A stretch of 64,000 nt of DNA from Gerris lacustris (lineage: Eukaryota > Arthropoda > Insecta > Hemiptera > Gerridae), in NCBI GenBank assembly GCA_951217055.1, contig OX578277.1, positions 10,934,834 to 10,998,833 of the forward strand. The letters run 5' to 3'. The notes under the pieces are model-generated. The model had not been told where the DNA came from. It did not search any database and saw only the letters and a list, made by a program, of their open reading frames with translations. Shown here piece after piece: positions 33,801-37,769 of this stretch (positions are counted from its first letter, which is position 1; every line of letters begins with the position of its first letter). Both the position numbers and the translations under genes were made by a program.

Positions 33801-36486
33801 ACTCGAACAAAACTGAATCAAACAAGACCAACAATTTAACATCAGTCCACTTTTAATAGACATATTTTCAGGGCCGCTGAGAGGATTTGCGGGCCCCTGG
33901 GCAAGTTAGCACCTGGGCCCCTTTGAACAAATAACGGCGGGGGGTCCGGGGGTCCTCCCCCGGAAAAAAATTTAAAATTTAATTACCAAAATATGAGTTT
34001 TAAAGATTTCTGAGGGCAACTTTGTCCTTAGAGGAAAATATGTTTGGTGGGGACAACTTTGATGTTAAACTAAGATGGGCTAAAAAAAAAACCCAAATAA
34101 TCGAGTAGTTTTGTAGCAGGTATCATTAAAAAACCTTCTTGTACACTTTATAAAATACATTATATAAAATAAAACATAATATAAATTGTGTGCTAAAATA
34201 GTGAGATTAAGAAAAAACAAATCAAAATGATTAAATTACGCATCTTCTTTTTATGCAAAAGTTGCATTACTAGGAAAAAATATTAATATCAGTATGCCAA
34301 TATGATTTGTCTGTCAGTATCTCTCCTATAAATCAACATCGACCATATTGAATAAGATAAAAATCTAAGTACAAAACTAAATGAAACACTAAAGTTCAAA
34401 CTTCCATACTTATGACACATTTGGAATAATTTTATGTTATTCACAATTAGTGATGAACTTAGCATCTGGGCCCCTTTGAACAAATAACGGCGGGGGGTCC
34501 GGGGGTCCTCCCCCGGAATTTTTTTTTAAATTTAAGAGCAAAAGGATGAGTTTTAAGAATTTCTGAGGGCAAGTTTGTCCTAAAAAAAAGATGTTTGGTG
34601 GGGAAGAATTTCAAATACATATGTACTGCTGGTTCAGTTTGTATTTGTGTCCGTTTATTATAGTTATGCCACTAATCACAATATGCATCTTGCCTTTTTA
34701 GTTGTTAAAAATCCAGAGCCGCCCCTGGAAACCCGGGGCTCAAGGGGGCCCGAGCCTGTCCCTCCCAAACTTAGCTAGGGCATAGGGGCCCCACGCCAAA
34801 AAAAAAAAAAATGATGAGAAAAGAAAAGAAAGAAACATTTGCATTCAGAACTGAATAGGGTCCCCTTTACGATAGTATAGAAGTATAATTTTAAGTTAAA
34901 TTTTATTATGTTCTAAAGGGGCCCCAACCGACATTGATACAAATATAGTAATTTCATGTTTTATTTGGATTTGGGGCCCCTTGGTACCGGAGTCCGCCCG
35001 CGATTCGGGCCCATAGTTATGCCACTAATTACAATAACCATCTTGCCTTTTTTTATTGTAAAAAACCAGAGCCGTCCCCCGGAGGCCCGGGCCCCCTAGA
35101 GACCCGGGCCCCCTAGAGACCCGGGCCCCTGGGCATTTGCCCCCCTTGCCCCCCCCTGTCGGCGGCCCTGCATATTTTCATTGTGATACGTCTCAATTTT
35201 CCAACATTTGTATGATTTTGAATTTCCCGGGAAATTTGGCTTGGCGGTGTTGAGGTGAAATGGTGGTTTGTTTTTAACCCTAGAACACTAAACGTGCATC
35301 AAAGTGACATACTGAATTGCCATTTCCTCCCACTACGTCAAATACTCGTAGTTCCCGACATCCCCAAATGCCTACCCTGTTTAGTATTTTATATAATAAT
35401 TATATTTCTAATACTTAGTAGTAAGAAATTTGACTGAAACAGACGAAAAAATTACTGTGAGTAGATGTTACCTGAAAGTAAAATTGTGTTCCTCTACTTA
35501 TTAATATACAAATATGTACCTACTTTTTATTAAAAATGTTCATGAATCTGAATGTTCTTCATCTGAAGTAAAAATTTAATTCAATTTAAAAGAGAATGAC
35601 CCTTAAATATTATTTAAGTATCTCCAGTAGGGAGAAAAAGTTATGATTTTGAATTAGTTTAGAGGGACTAAAGTGTCTTTTCATCCCTAAACTCAAAAAG
35701 TAGGGAGAAAAAGTCAAAGTAGGGCGAAAAAGTAAAGATTGCAACTTAATTATTTTATAAATAGTAGAAAATGAATGGCTAATGTAATGAAGTTGTTGAA
35801 ATCAGGTTGGCGACACTGCTTTCTCGACCATGTTTATCTTTCTTTATAACCTGCATCTAAATAACCTTCTATTTGAGTTTAATTCCAATTCTTATTTGTT
35901 TTTAATATTTAATCTCTTATATCAGCTATTAAAAGTGCTAATAATTATTGTTATTTATTAAAATAATAAATAAAAACTGTGCAATGGACGAAAATGTGTA
36001 TTTTCTCCCTACTGGAGATAAAATATAGTATGTACCTCGTGAGTAAAGTGCCATTATTCCCCTCGCTATAATTATCTCCCGAGGCGCAGCCGAGGGAGCT
36101 AATTAGCGTTATTCCCTCGGCTGCGCCTCGGAAATTAAAGTCTGATTCCCTCGGCTTAGCCCAGGCATTCAGGGACCATGGTTCCTTCAGCTTCGCCTCA
36201 AGAACCAACTTTTTCATACAGGGAATAATGGCTTACTTTACTCCCTAGGTGCATAAATAACTATTACAACTAAAAATTTAAACAAAAACCAGTAGCAGAT
36301 TGTACCTTCCAGTTGAGCCGAAAGAGATTCAGCTTGTTGACTGCAGGTATTAGCTATCTTCTGTACATCAGCCAGCCTCGTCTGAGTACCTTGGAATAGA
36401 TAGACCAAGGCACCGAGTAACAATACTAAACATATGCATCCTATAGTTCTAGTTTTTGCACCTCTCACCAGTCTCGAAGACGTCAT
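4636..36486 (-). CDS. GOLIM4: Golgi integral membrane protein 4-like (GOLIM4/GPP130), ten coding exons
   Basis: Ten exons give 1197 coding bases, 398 residues plus stop; every junction keeps phase. Order: cytosolic tail with R5, R8, K11, R13; membrane anchor about residues 15-31 (CICLVLLLGALVYLF); lumenal coiled coil about 62-215, rich in Lys/Glu; Pro/Asn/Ser/Gln-rich linker about 216-331; acidic tail about 332-365; short Gly-rich end. There is no cleavable signal peptide, so it is type II. ESLSAQL followed by RLEKSLQ is the pattern at the start of the GPP130 coiled coil, so I name GOLIM4 rather than GOLM1/GOLM2, which have similar layouts. In vertebrates GPP130 cycles between cis-Golgi and endosomes and serves endosome-to-Golgi transport; the same role here is inferred. 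Human GOLIM4 is about 700 residues; this one lacks most of the long Gln/Glu-rich lumenal part. Introns run from 107 bases to 14.1 kb. Confidence 0.9.
5085..6609 (+). mobile_element. hAT-superfamily DNA transposon, degenerate
   Basis: Ends are CAGAGACGGGA and TCCCGTCTCTG, flanked by the 8-bp duplication GTTATAAT (5077-5084 and 6610-6617), the target size of hAT elements. Both ends repeat 'ATAAACGTCATAAAA'-like strings, probably transposase-binding sites. The body (1525 bp) holds a broken transposase. It sits in intron 9 of the GOLIM4-like gene. Confidence 0.92.
5705..6339 (+). pseudogene. hAT transposase remnant (BED-like start, VERFF dimer end)
   Basis: The start encodes MPKTPANKLVLKL and, after a frame change, a zinc-finger-like FFCKPCDKQ, as in CGGBP1-like hAT proteins. 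A gap with a stop follows, then an open stretch at 5865-6194 (109 residues). After another frame change come SSADVERFFSKFK and TDKRTNLTLENIEQHM, the C-terminal dimerisation region typical of hAT transposases, ending at TAA 6337-6339. At least two frameshifts and the small size show the copy is dead and has lost most of the catalytic core. Confidence 0.85.
6618..7219. other. Intron 9 DNA, no feature seen
   Basis: AT-rich intronic DNA between the hAT element and the 56-bp palindrome. A short direct repeat 'TTACATCTAAATA' occurs at 6942 and 6969. I see no gene or transposon end. Confidence 0.5.
7220..7275. repeat. Near-perfect 56-bp palindrome
   Basis: Arms of 23 bp beginning CTGAAGAATTCC are exact reverse complements around a central A-CCCTAGGG-C, so only one opposed A/C pair breaks perfect symmetry. 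It lies 95 bases upstream of a short open frame that resembles the N-terminus of a Crypton-type recombinase. Confidence 0.95.
7370..7711 (+). pseudogene. Truncated tyrosine-recombinase-like (Crypton-type) N-terminus
   Basis: A 113-codon open frame begins MSESSDFDENVENN. Around residues 32-46 it has LMPSLSRERYELTYSKF, which resembles the SRxRYExxYxKF start of tyrosine recombinases encoded by Crypton-like elements. After that the frame turns hydrophobic and AT-driven (IFFCIYYLN) and no longer looks like the family, so the remainder (from about 7507) is probably unrelated read-through. No catalytic residues are present. The link to Cryptons rests on one short motif. Confidence 0.4.
7735..7935 (-). 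mobile_element. tRNA-derived SINE fragment, family B
   Basis: On the minus strand the sequence runs from a tRNA-like head near 7930 through a B-box-like GGTTCAAATCCC and 'AGACATGTTACACACTGAAG' to about 7735. The same head-to-tail order is at 37588-37769 and, on the other strand, at 32275-32455. It ends just upstream of exon 9. Confidence 0.6.
7950..8029 (-). CDS. GOLIM4: GOLIM4-like exon 9
   Basis: Acceptor TTTATTTTCAG, donor AAT|GTAAGT. Entered in phase 1, it encodes residues 357-383 starting with a run of Glu (DEEEERMGEFGHQ) and ending SQLVKFSN. It leaves in phase 0 and joins exon 10. The Glu run continues the acidic tail. Only 107 bases of intron separate it from exon 8. Confidence 0.85.
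8137..8211 (-). CDS. GOLIM4: GOLIM4-like exon 8
   Basis: Donor GATG|GTAAGA. Two acceptors stand side by side, TTATCAG and TTATCAGAG; only the second keeps frame with exon 7. It then encodes GEDDKAPRSRDYPEKEYKDD, QGDED and so on, an acidic tail typical of GPP130/GOLM-type proteins. If the first AG is used, a missing exon must lie in the 14-kb intron. Confidence 0.8.
8212..8803. other. Start of intron 7: repeat fragments
   Basis: No gene. 8417-8453 matches the short repeat at 1077-1113. 8752-8795 has 'TTTTACCCACGTCGGTGGGATCACG', whose core resembles the 'CCCACATCAGTGAGGA' at 8400, suggesting further decayed repeats. Confidence 0.4.
8804..10054. mobile_element. DNA element with inverted ends of about 50 bp
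   Basis: 8804-8860 ('TGACATACTAGAAGCTAAA', then 'GTTTTGCGCCGGGAGGTTA') is matched in reverse complement at about 10000-10054 ('TAACCTTCCGGCGCAAAA', then 'TTTAGCTTCTAGTCTGTGAC'). The interior is AT-rich and non-coding. I could not fix a target duplication, so the boundaries are approximate and the superfamily is open. Confidence 0.6.
10240..10506 (+). pseudogene. pogo/Tigger-like DDE transposase fragment
   Basis: The open frame at 10276-10506 (76 residues) contains THIMHKKSAWMSQDIFNYWF and NEVLEPLVKN. The 'AWMTxxIFxxWFxxxxxPxV' pattern occurs between catalytic motifs of DDE_1 transposases of the pogo/Tigger/jerky group. The catalytic Asp and Glu are not included. It is a short remnant in intron 7; the family is inferred from one motif. 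Confidence 0.5.
10780..11190. repeat. GC-rich palindromic patch in AT-rich DNA
   Basis: 10790-10860 alternates 'GTAAAGTTCCGTTTTACAG' with 'CTGTAAAACTGC' and 'CTTTACAGGCC'. 10870-10900 is a dense GC run with a NotI-type GCGGCCGC and CCGCGG. 11095-11185 repeats 'AGTAAG' and 'CCCTCGG' strings on both strands. It resembles the GC hairpin patches at 36.0, 49.6 and 51.0-51.7 kb in style, not in long identity. Confidence 0.5.
11191..11944. other. Intron 7 DNA, no feature seen
   Basis: AT-rich intronic sequence without coding frames or clear ends. The last 11 bases (11934-11944) are the left target duplication of the SINE that follows. Confidence 0.5.
11945..12238 (-). mobile_element. tRNA-derived SINE, family A, with (TAG)n tail
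   Basis: On the minus strand the head (from 12238) reads GGAGAGCCAGCGTGGCCGTG, then a B box GGGTTCGATTCC, then the body 'CACATCATACTCGC', and it ends in 'AGTACTAGACTACTACTA'. AAAATCGTATA (11934-11944) and AAAATCGGATA (12240-12250) are a likely target duplication. It shares body and tail with 14191-14664. Confidence 0.85.
12251..12648. repeat. Decayed 'arthropod interspersed' repeat
   Basis: 12260-12400 resembles 14940-15300: 'GGGCTAATTTTGATGTACCA', 'CCATCCGAA(C)TT', 'ATTAAAATC(A/G)GA', then a weak 'GACTGAGAGACATGAGAC'. It is non-coding and probably an old copy of the repeat with the tandem 'GACAGAC' motif. Confidence 0.45.
12649..13036. mobile_element. pogo/Tigger-type MITE
   Basis: Ends are CAGTAGAACCTCGCTTA and TTATCGAGGTTCCACTG, flanked by TA on both sides (12647-12648 and 13037-13038), the pattern of pogo-type Tc1/mariner elements. 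The interior is unusual: about ten iterations of the end motif, as in CCTCTATAATGCGAC and CCTTGATAACACGAC. No coding capacity. Confidence 0.9.
13335..13809. mobile_element. TTA-target MITE with ACTTGGATC motifs, copy 1
   Basis: Inverted ends start AGCCGAGTTACACAATCCAA and end in the counterpart TTGGATCGTGAAAACCAGGCT, flanked by TTA (13332-13334 and 13810-13812). This 3-bp target fits PIF/Harbinger or ISL2EU-type elements. The interior repeats CCAAGT/ACTTGG in both directions many times. A second copy is at 56237-56657. Confidence 0.88.
13813..14177. other. Intron 7 DNA, no feature seen
   Basis: AT-rich, then a moderately GC-rich stretch at 14020-14160. No gene or transposon end is recognised. 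Confidence 0.5.
14191..14664 (-). mobile_element. tRNA-derived SINE, family A, full length with target duplication
   Basis: The minus-strand head at 14664 reads GGAGCCAGGGTAGCCGAGCG with a Leu/Ser-type long variable arm and a B box GGGTTCGATCCC. The body contains a direct duplication of a 'GGGGAAGAGTCCCCATAAAG'-like segment, and the element ends in a (CTA)n run (14191-14216). TTTGATTAACCTA flanks it on both sides (14178-14190 and 14665-14677), a 13-bp target duplication showing reverse-transcription-mediated insertion. Confidence 0.95.
14940..15300 (+). repeat. Interspersed repeat with GACAGAC motif, family D copy 1
   Basis: Contains 'CCAAATTTCAATAAAATCGG', a tandem 'GACAGACCGACAGACAGACA', 'TGTCTGAAACGGATTTC' and 'CTTCCGTTACCTTCGGTA'. 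The same order occurs at 43860-44190. The open frame through it (DRQTDRQT) comes from the tandem motif and is not thought to be coding. Confidence 0.75.
15301..15649. other. AT-rich intron DNA
   Basis: No gene. A 16-bp 'GAGGAAGGTGAGAAATTAA' unit is repeated three times at about 15411-15462. Confidence 0.5.
15650..15775. repeat. (TACATGTATGTATGTAGG)n microsatellite
   Basis: Imperfect alternation of TACATG, TATG and TAGG blocks over about 125 bp. It gives open frames on both strands that are repeat artefacts. Confidence 0.95.
16171..16707. mobile_element. Foldback element, about 537 bp
   Basis: AAGTGTCTGACTAACATCAA at the left is matched by TTGATGTTAGTTAGACACTT at the right, and the inverted match continues through both arms (about 16171-16400 and 16490-16707) with mismatches and small gaps. 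The inner edges again carry a 'TTGATGTTAG' motif, so each arm is bounded by related short inverted repeats. Overlapping open frames on both strands come from this symmetry. No target duplication was resolved. Confidence 0.85.
17136..17470 (-). repeat. Tandem 3' parts of SINE family B
   Basis: Two full and one partial copies of a roughly 137-bp unit start at about 17136, 17277 and 17414 (each with 'ATTACAGGATGRAGG'). On the minus strand the unit contains a B-box-like 'GGTTGGATTCCCAGAG' and 'ACATGGTCCACAC'. It matches the non-head part of 37588-37769. Confidence 0.75.
17488..17535. repeat. Short repeat also found as an insert at 53147
   Basis: 'TTTTTGAAGGGTGTTGGA' followed by 'GATCACATACAC' also occurs, slightly changed, at 53155-53195, where it is a discrete insert with a 14-bp target duplication. 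It is probably the 3' end of a retroposon family. Confidence 0.6.
17536..18008. other. AT-rich spacer before the satellite
   Basis: A-rich DNA without genes or recognisable elements; it runs directly into the 101-bp array. Confidence 0.5.
18009..20811. repeat. 101-bp satellite array with higher-order repeats, about 28 units
   Basis: Monomers are 101 bp, with a 91-bp variant that has lost a 10-bp block containing GAAA. Variant markers recur at fixed distances: CTGACGATG and AAACTAGTAATTG at about 495 bp in the left part; TTAGGTTGTAATG (19416 and 20012) and CTGATTATG at 596 bp in the right part. These equal four full plus one short unit, and five full plus one short unit. Each monomer contains CTGATGA, 11 bases, then GAAA. 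The array lies in intron 7 of the GOLIM4-like gene; the last units (from about 20590) are more diverged, as expected at an array edge. Confidence 0.97.
20812..21134. other. Intron DNA right of the satellite
   Basis: No gene. 20935-20995 is a GC-richer patch containing 'CACCTCGGTGGGGGTCATCC', which resembles 'CCCACGTCGGTGGGATCACG' at 8768 in inverse arrangement; probably a shared repeat end. Confidence 0.4.
21135..22122. mobile_element. Imperfect foldback element with internal poly-A
   Basis: The segment at about 21135-21330 is matched in reverse complement by about 21930-22122: 'AGAACTGATAAGGTT' against 'AACCTCATTAGTTCT', and 'AGGGGTCTAAAGGGCAAT' against 'ATTGCCCTTTGACCCCCT'. The interior carries an A run of about 45 bases at 21820-21864. 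Identity is modest, so the element is old. No transposase is seen. Confidence 0.65.
22293..22407 (-). CDS. GOLIM4: GOLIM4-like exon 7
   Basis: Acceptor TTTTAATTTCTAG, donor TTAG|GTAAAT. Encodes residues 294-331 plus one base of 332: ESKPEPLAQPASNNAGPAP, then GQGQIPVPPDDSPAKNINL. It is rich in Pro, Asn and Gln, as expected of the lumenal linker. It leaves in phase 1 into the 14.1-kb intron. Confidence 0.85.
22674..23703. mobile_element. hAT-superfamily element, 1030 bp
   Basis: Ends TAGGGCTCGGATT and AATCCGAGCCCTA, with the 8-bp duplication CTTATAAC at 22666-22673 and 23704-23711. 'TTTTCGAGCATAT'-like motifs recur near both ends (about five on the right). A remnant open frame at 22831-23238 and the string DVERFY at about 23271 look like a worn hAT transposase C-terminus. 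A 20-base C run is at 22880-22899. It lies in intron 6, 210 bp from exon 6. Confidence 0.93.
23921..24034 (-). CDS. GOLIM4: GOLIM4-like exon 6
   Basis: Acceptor TTTTTTAAAG, donor CACAG|GTTGGT. Encodes residues 256-293: DNEGENLNKGSSSTTPGI, then NPQALYTQDSSGKTSTKQTQ. Phase 0 in and out. It is polar, Ser/Thr-rich linker sequence with possible O-glycosylation sites. Confidence 0.85.
24369..24660. repeat. Tandem repeat of about 68 bp, four copies
   Basis: Units contain 'TTGACTTTTTTGGCAGGYGT', 'GGGCAGTTGCACCACAG' and 'TTAGTCAGTTAGTTA'. Copies start at about 24374, 24442, 24510 and 24582; the last is the most diverged. It lies in intron 5. Confidence 0.9.
24860..25117 (+). other. Small open frame with hydrophobic segment, hypothetical
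   Basis: An 85-codon frame on the strand opposite the GOLIM4-like gene begins MWMFIGTAKTVLIKFREF. It has a hydrophobic stretch (LFICTVYLLFAIFLLIMF) and a polar tail (ALEATTALADLNSKPANML). Composition is less AT-driven than neighbouring frames, but I recognise no family, promoter or splice sites. It may be chance or a transposon remnant. Confidence 0.2.
25215..25795. mobile_element. Long-hairpin DNA element, 581 bp, TAA target
   Basis: The arms (about 25215-25500 and 25512-25795) are nearly exact reverse complements. Ends are TAGTCCACAGGCCACCATAA and the inverse, flanked by TAA at 25212-25214 and 25796-25798. The two open frames inside are mirror copies of the same arm. The high arm identity suggests recent origin or repair between arms. 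It is in intron 5, 180 bp from exon 5. Confidence 0.93.
25975..26094 (-). CDS. GOLIM4: GOLIM4-like exon 5
   Basis: Acceptor TTTTATCTTTAG, donor TTT|GTAAGT. Encodes residues 216-255: KELSDCKGSPNDKISPAAPL, then AESVNNKQDDNKHALEAPSF. Phase 0 in and out. It marks the change from coiled coil to a low-complexity linker. Confidence 0.87.
26404..26460. ncRNA. Perfect 26-bp hairpin, microRNA-precursor-like
   Basis: A 26-base arm beginning CTATACAGTTAGTGC is followed by the 5-base loop TGATT and its exact reverse complement. The size and position in an intron would suit a mirtron-like or hairpin small RNA, but perfect pairing over the full stem is also what a tiny MITE would show. No expression evidence is visible. 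Confidence 0.35.
26573..27085. repeat. 21-bp minisatellite
   Basis: Degenerate tandem units of GACATTTCTCTGTGTTTTACA. Because 21 is a multiple of 3, it gives a 189-codon frame with repeating FLCVLQT; this is a repeat artefact. Scattered units continue to about 27530. It is in intron 4. Confidence 0.95.
27086..28329. other. Intron 4 DNA with a C-run
   Basis: AT-rich, no gene. A 20-base C run is at 27572-27591, and 27615-27660 is rich in CCCC and AAAA blocks. (AAT)n lies at 27835-27858. Confidence 0.5.
28330..28602 (-). mobile_element. tRNA-derived SINE, family C
   Basis: On the minus strand from 28602 the head reads ATAGCTGAGTTGATTAGAGC, an A box, and then GTGTTCAATTCCC, a B box, spaced as in tRNA genes. 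The body extends left to about 28330. The anticodon arm is not intact enough for a working tRNA. The tail and target duplication are unclear. It lies within 50 bp of exon 4. Confidence 0.7.
28650..28796 (-). CDS. GOLIM4: GOLIM4-like exon 4
   Basis: Acceptor CTTTCTTTCAG, donor GAG|GTAAAG. Encodes residues 167-215: ANIEKLKTDLEKIRIELDDL, then heptad-like Leu/Ile spacing through SDKKVLREKLDKLE. Phase 0 in and out. It ends the coiled coil. Confidence 0.9.
28797..30318. other. Intron 3 DNA, AT-rich
   Basis: No gene. At 29320-29350 'GAGTTCAAACCCGTCC' is a B-box-like string, perhaps a worn SINE. The rest shows no recognisable element. Confidence 0.45.
30319..30684. repeat. 122-bp tandem repeat, three copies
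   Basis: Units starting ACCACAATGTATAATGAGG begin at 30319, 30441 and 30563 with a partial start at 30685, exactly 122 bp apart and almost identical. Minus-strand frames with repeated GESNTSEIQAL strings come from the repeat and are unlikely to be real. Confidence 0.95.
30982..31918 (+). mobile_element. pogo-like DNA element with transposase C-terminal remnant
   Basis: Ends AGGGGAGAGTCGGACAAAAC and its counterpart GTTTTGTCTGACTCTCCCCT. At 31327-31551 an open frame ends SSYVCTLSRSKEGRIKCISC, then RIWAY, close to the 'C-x-S-x-x-G-W-I-x-C-x-x-C-x-x-W' tail of jerky/pogo-type transposases. The catalytic part is missing. The right end is only 38 bp inside the intron from the exon 3 donor. Confidence 0.75.
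31958..32095 (-). CDS. GOLIM4: GOLIM4-like exon 3
   Basis: Acceptor AATTGTTAACAG, donor AAG|GTAAAT. Encodes residues 121-166, MKMDEAKENYEKQVSDLTSE to VTLERDDLK, all coiled-coil in character. Phase 0 in and out. Confidence 0.9.
32275..32455 (+). mobile_element. tRNA-derived SINE, family B, plus strand
   Basis: A B-box-like AGGTTCAATTCCC sits at about 32338, followed by 'GACACATGTTCCACTCAAAT' and 'AATCTAATACTGTTC'. This is the reverse complement of the order seen at 17136-17470 and 37588-37769. It lies in intron 2. Confidence 0.65.
32955..33000 (+). repeat. Dispersed relative of the 130-bp repeat core
   Basis: 'CCGGCACTGATGATGG', nine bases on 'GAAAGCTGCTTT', then 'AAAATAAAC', aligns with 'CCGGTACTGAAGATGA', 'GAAAGTTAGCTTT' and 'CAATAAAC' in the 2.9-kb array. 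It is a single copy here. Confidence 0.55.
33038..33549. mobile_element. MITE with TACTACGTTC ends
   Basis: Ends TACTACGTTCACACATCGTT and the inverse AACGATGTATGAACGTAGTA, flanked by AAT on both sides (33035-33037 and 33550-33552). The interior repeats 'AAAACG' and 'GATCCG' motifs in both directions. It is non-coding. The 3-bp target suggests a Harbinger-like mechanism, but AAT is not the usual TWA. Confidence 0.85.
33634..33812 (-). CDS. GOLIM4: GOLIM4-like exon 2
   Basis: Acceptor TGTTTGATTCAG, donor CAG|GTACTC. Entered in phase 1, it encodes residues 61-120: VLFEYKLRLEKSLQSEKQEK, then a Lys/Glu-rich coiled coil ending YLLQDKNNLQ. RLEKSLQ, 15 residues after ESLSAQL in exon 1, is the clearest GOLIM4 signature. 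Confidence 0.93.
33869..35170. mobile_element. Non-autonomous hAT element with internal end duplications
   Basis: Ends CAGGGCCGCTGAGAGG and CCTGTCGGCGGCCCTG, flanked by CATATTTT (33861-33868 and 35171-35178). The interior repeats its own subterminal module: 'GGGCCCCTTTGAACAAATAA' plus 'GGGGTCCGGGGGTCCTCC' occurs at about 33915 and 34470, and 'CCAGAGCC' plus 'CCCGGG' blocks at 34710 and 35065. It looks like several copies nested or merged. In intron 1, 57 bp from exon 2. Confidence 0.93.
35619..36020. mobile_element. MITE with TATCTCCAGTAGGGAG ends
   Basis: TATCTCCAGTAGGGAGAAAA and its inverse TTTTCTCCCTACTGGAGATA bound a 402-bp AT-rich non-coding segment that carries two further 'GTAGGGAGAAAAAGT' copies. 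No target duplication seen. It is in intron 1. Confidence 0.75.
36021..36240. repeat. GC-rich inverted repeat patch
   Basis: An exact 19-bp inverted pair (36079-36097 and 36113-36131) contains CCGAGGCGCAGCCGAGG and its complement. Further 'CCCTCGGCT' and 'CTTCGCCTCAAG' strings follow to 36200. It ends 65 bp before the exon 1 donor. A related core is at 49605-49667. Confidence 0.85.
36306..36486 (-). CDS. GOLIM4: GOLIM4-like exon 1 (start codon)
   Basis: ATG at 36484-36486; donor GAAG|GTACAA. Encodes MTSSRLVRGAKTRTIG, the anchor CICLVLLLGALVYLF and QGTQTRLADVQKIANTC, then SQQAESLSAQLE. This ATG is chosen because an in-frame membrane anchor follows after a short basic tail and because an acceptor-like TTTTCTTCAG lies 47 bases upstream, at 36534-36543, leaving a short 5' UTR (to 36533). 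Confidence 0.92.
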
Positions 36487-36533
36487 GATTTTAACCTCAG
36501 TAATACTGTCGATGTTCCAGTCACTTGTCAGAT
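36487..36533 (-). other. GOLIM4: 5' UTR part of GOLIM4-like exon 1
   Basis: An acceptor-like TTTTCTTCAG immediately precedes 36533 on the minus strand, so the coding exon probably includes 47 untranslated bases joined to an upstream non-coding exon. Confidence 0.5.
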
Positions 36534-36659
36534 CTGAAGAAAATACGGAATGTGCACATAAGTATTATTTAGAATTTAGAAGTTCGACAGTGGTTATTAC
36601 AAGCAAATGAAGAGAAATGACAAGAAGAATGGCCAACAGGACAATAAGAACAAAACAAA

Positions 36660-36840
36660 TTGTGTGCAGGTCAAGAGATAGTCAATTAAAACCTTTGTGC
36701 AGGTTGCAGCCAGTTGCCGTTTGCTCATTGCTGAGATAATCGTTTATCCTACAGGATGTTGTGGATTCTAATCCTGACTTCAGCAAGGAATGGTGTTCAC
36801 CCTTCATCACTGTATATAAATGGTGAGCTACTTAAGTGAA
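36660..36840 (+). mobile_element. Possible worn tRNA-derived SINE
   Basis: 'GTGGATTCTAATCCTGAC' at about 36762 resembles a B box and is preceded by a tRNA-like 'TTGCCGTTTGCTCATTGCTG' segment. There is no second copy or target duplication to confirm it. Confidence 0.3.
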
Positions 36841-37198
36841 GAGACGTCAATCTGACAATGAATGCCATTAAATATAGTGTTCAGGCAGAAGTTTCTAGAA
36901 GATTTTGATTAGATAATGTGGTTTACATTAGGGCTTAGGAGAGCTTTGCCCTAGCTTTTACTCTCTTTTCCTTATCTAGTAGTTTATTTTTACTTTCATT
37001 TATTTTATCATAATTTTTATATGGATAAATTATCTTATCTCCATTTTTATTAGTAATAAATTACTACAATAGTCTTTTATCTTCCTTACTCAAGCCATAG
37101 CTTTTCTTCAGTCTAAAGTCAGCTTCCATCAGAAATAGTAATCAACCTCTTTTTATTAGACGTGTCACCAGTGGCGTATCCAGCGCCTGGGGTGGCAC

Positions 37199-37335
37199 AT
37201 TCTAAGTATTTTTAGATTAGGGGGGGGGGAGGTATTCCTAGTGGTAACAAGAAAAGGGAACTACTTATTCAACAAACTAGCTGCTAAAGACCCAGCTGCC
37301 CCCCCCCCCCCCCCCCTAAAAAAAAAAAAAAATCG
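37199..37335. repeat. G- and C-run cluster
   Basis: A G run at about 37221-37230 and an 18-base C run at 37299-37316 are followed by A15. They stand about 80 bp apart in otherwise AT-rich DNA, and no gene is present. Confidence 0.85.
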
Positions 37336-37587
37336 CGCCCAAGTAACAATAACTGTTCTGCAACGTATTCGTTAGAAAATGTTATGCTGATTCTTACTGC
37401 GGTACAATATCTTACTGTAAGTCATGGGCGTCGTCTGCAGTTAATTATTGGGGGGGAGGGATTTATGGCGATGGGTCTAGAAAATTTTGAAAATATGACC
37501 TCTCAAAACAGTGCTTTTATGCATTTCGGAGGTGAAATTGAATATGAGGTGAATATATTTTTTTTTTTACTCTTGTTTGTAGTCTCA

Positions 37588-37769
37588 GTCCTGTTCAACA
37601 GCTATATTAGGTCATTACAGGACCGGTGTTATCCGGCCACTTTACTCATCTAATCGATGAGATCATCAATGTGAAACATGTCTCACCCCGCTGGGATTCA
37701 AACTCACAGCCGGGGTTTAGACTTTGGTTTCAGAGTCGAGTGCGCTAACCCCTCGGCTACACCGGCCCC
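37588..37769 (-). mobile_element. tRNA-derived SINE, family B, with complete head
   Basis: From 37769 the minus strand reads GGGGCCGGTGTAGCCGAGGG, GTTAGCGCACTCGAC (A-box region) and GAGTTTGAATCCCAGC (B box), then a body with 'GTGAGACATGTTTCACATTG' ending near 'CTGTAATGACCTAATATAGC'. This is the best-preserved family B copy and defines the head missing at 17136-17470. Confidence 0.85.
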
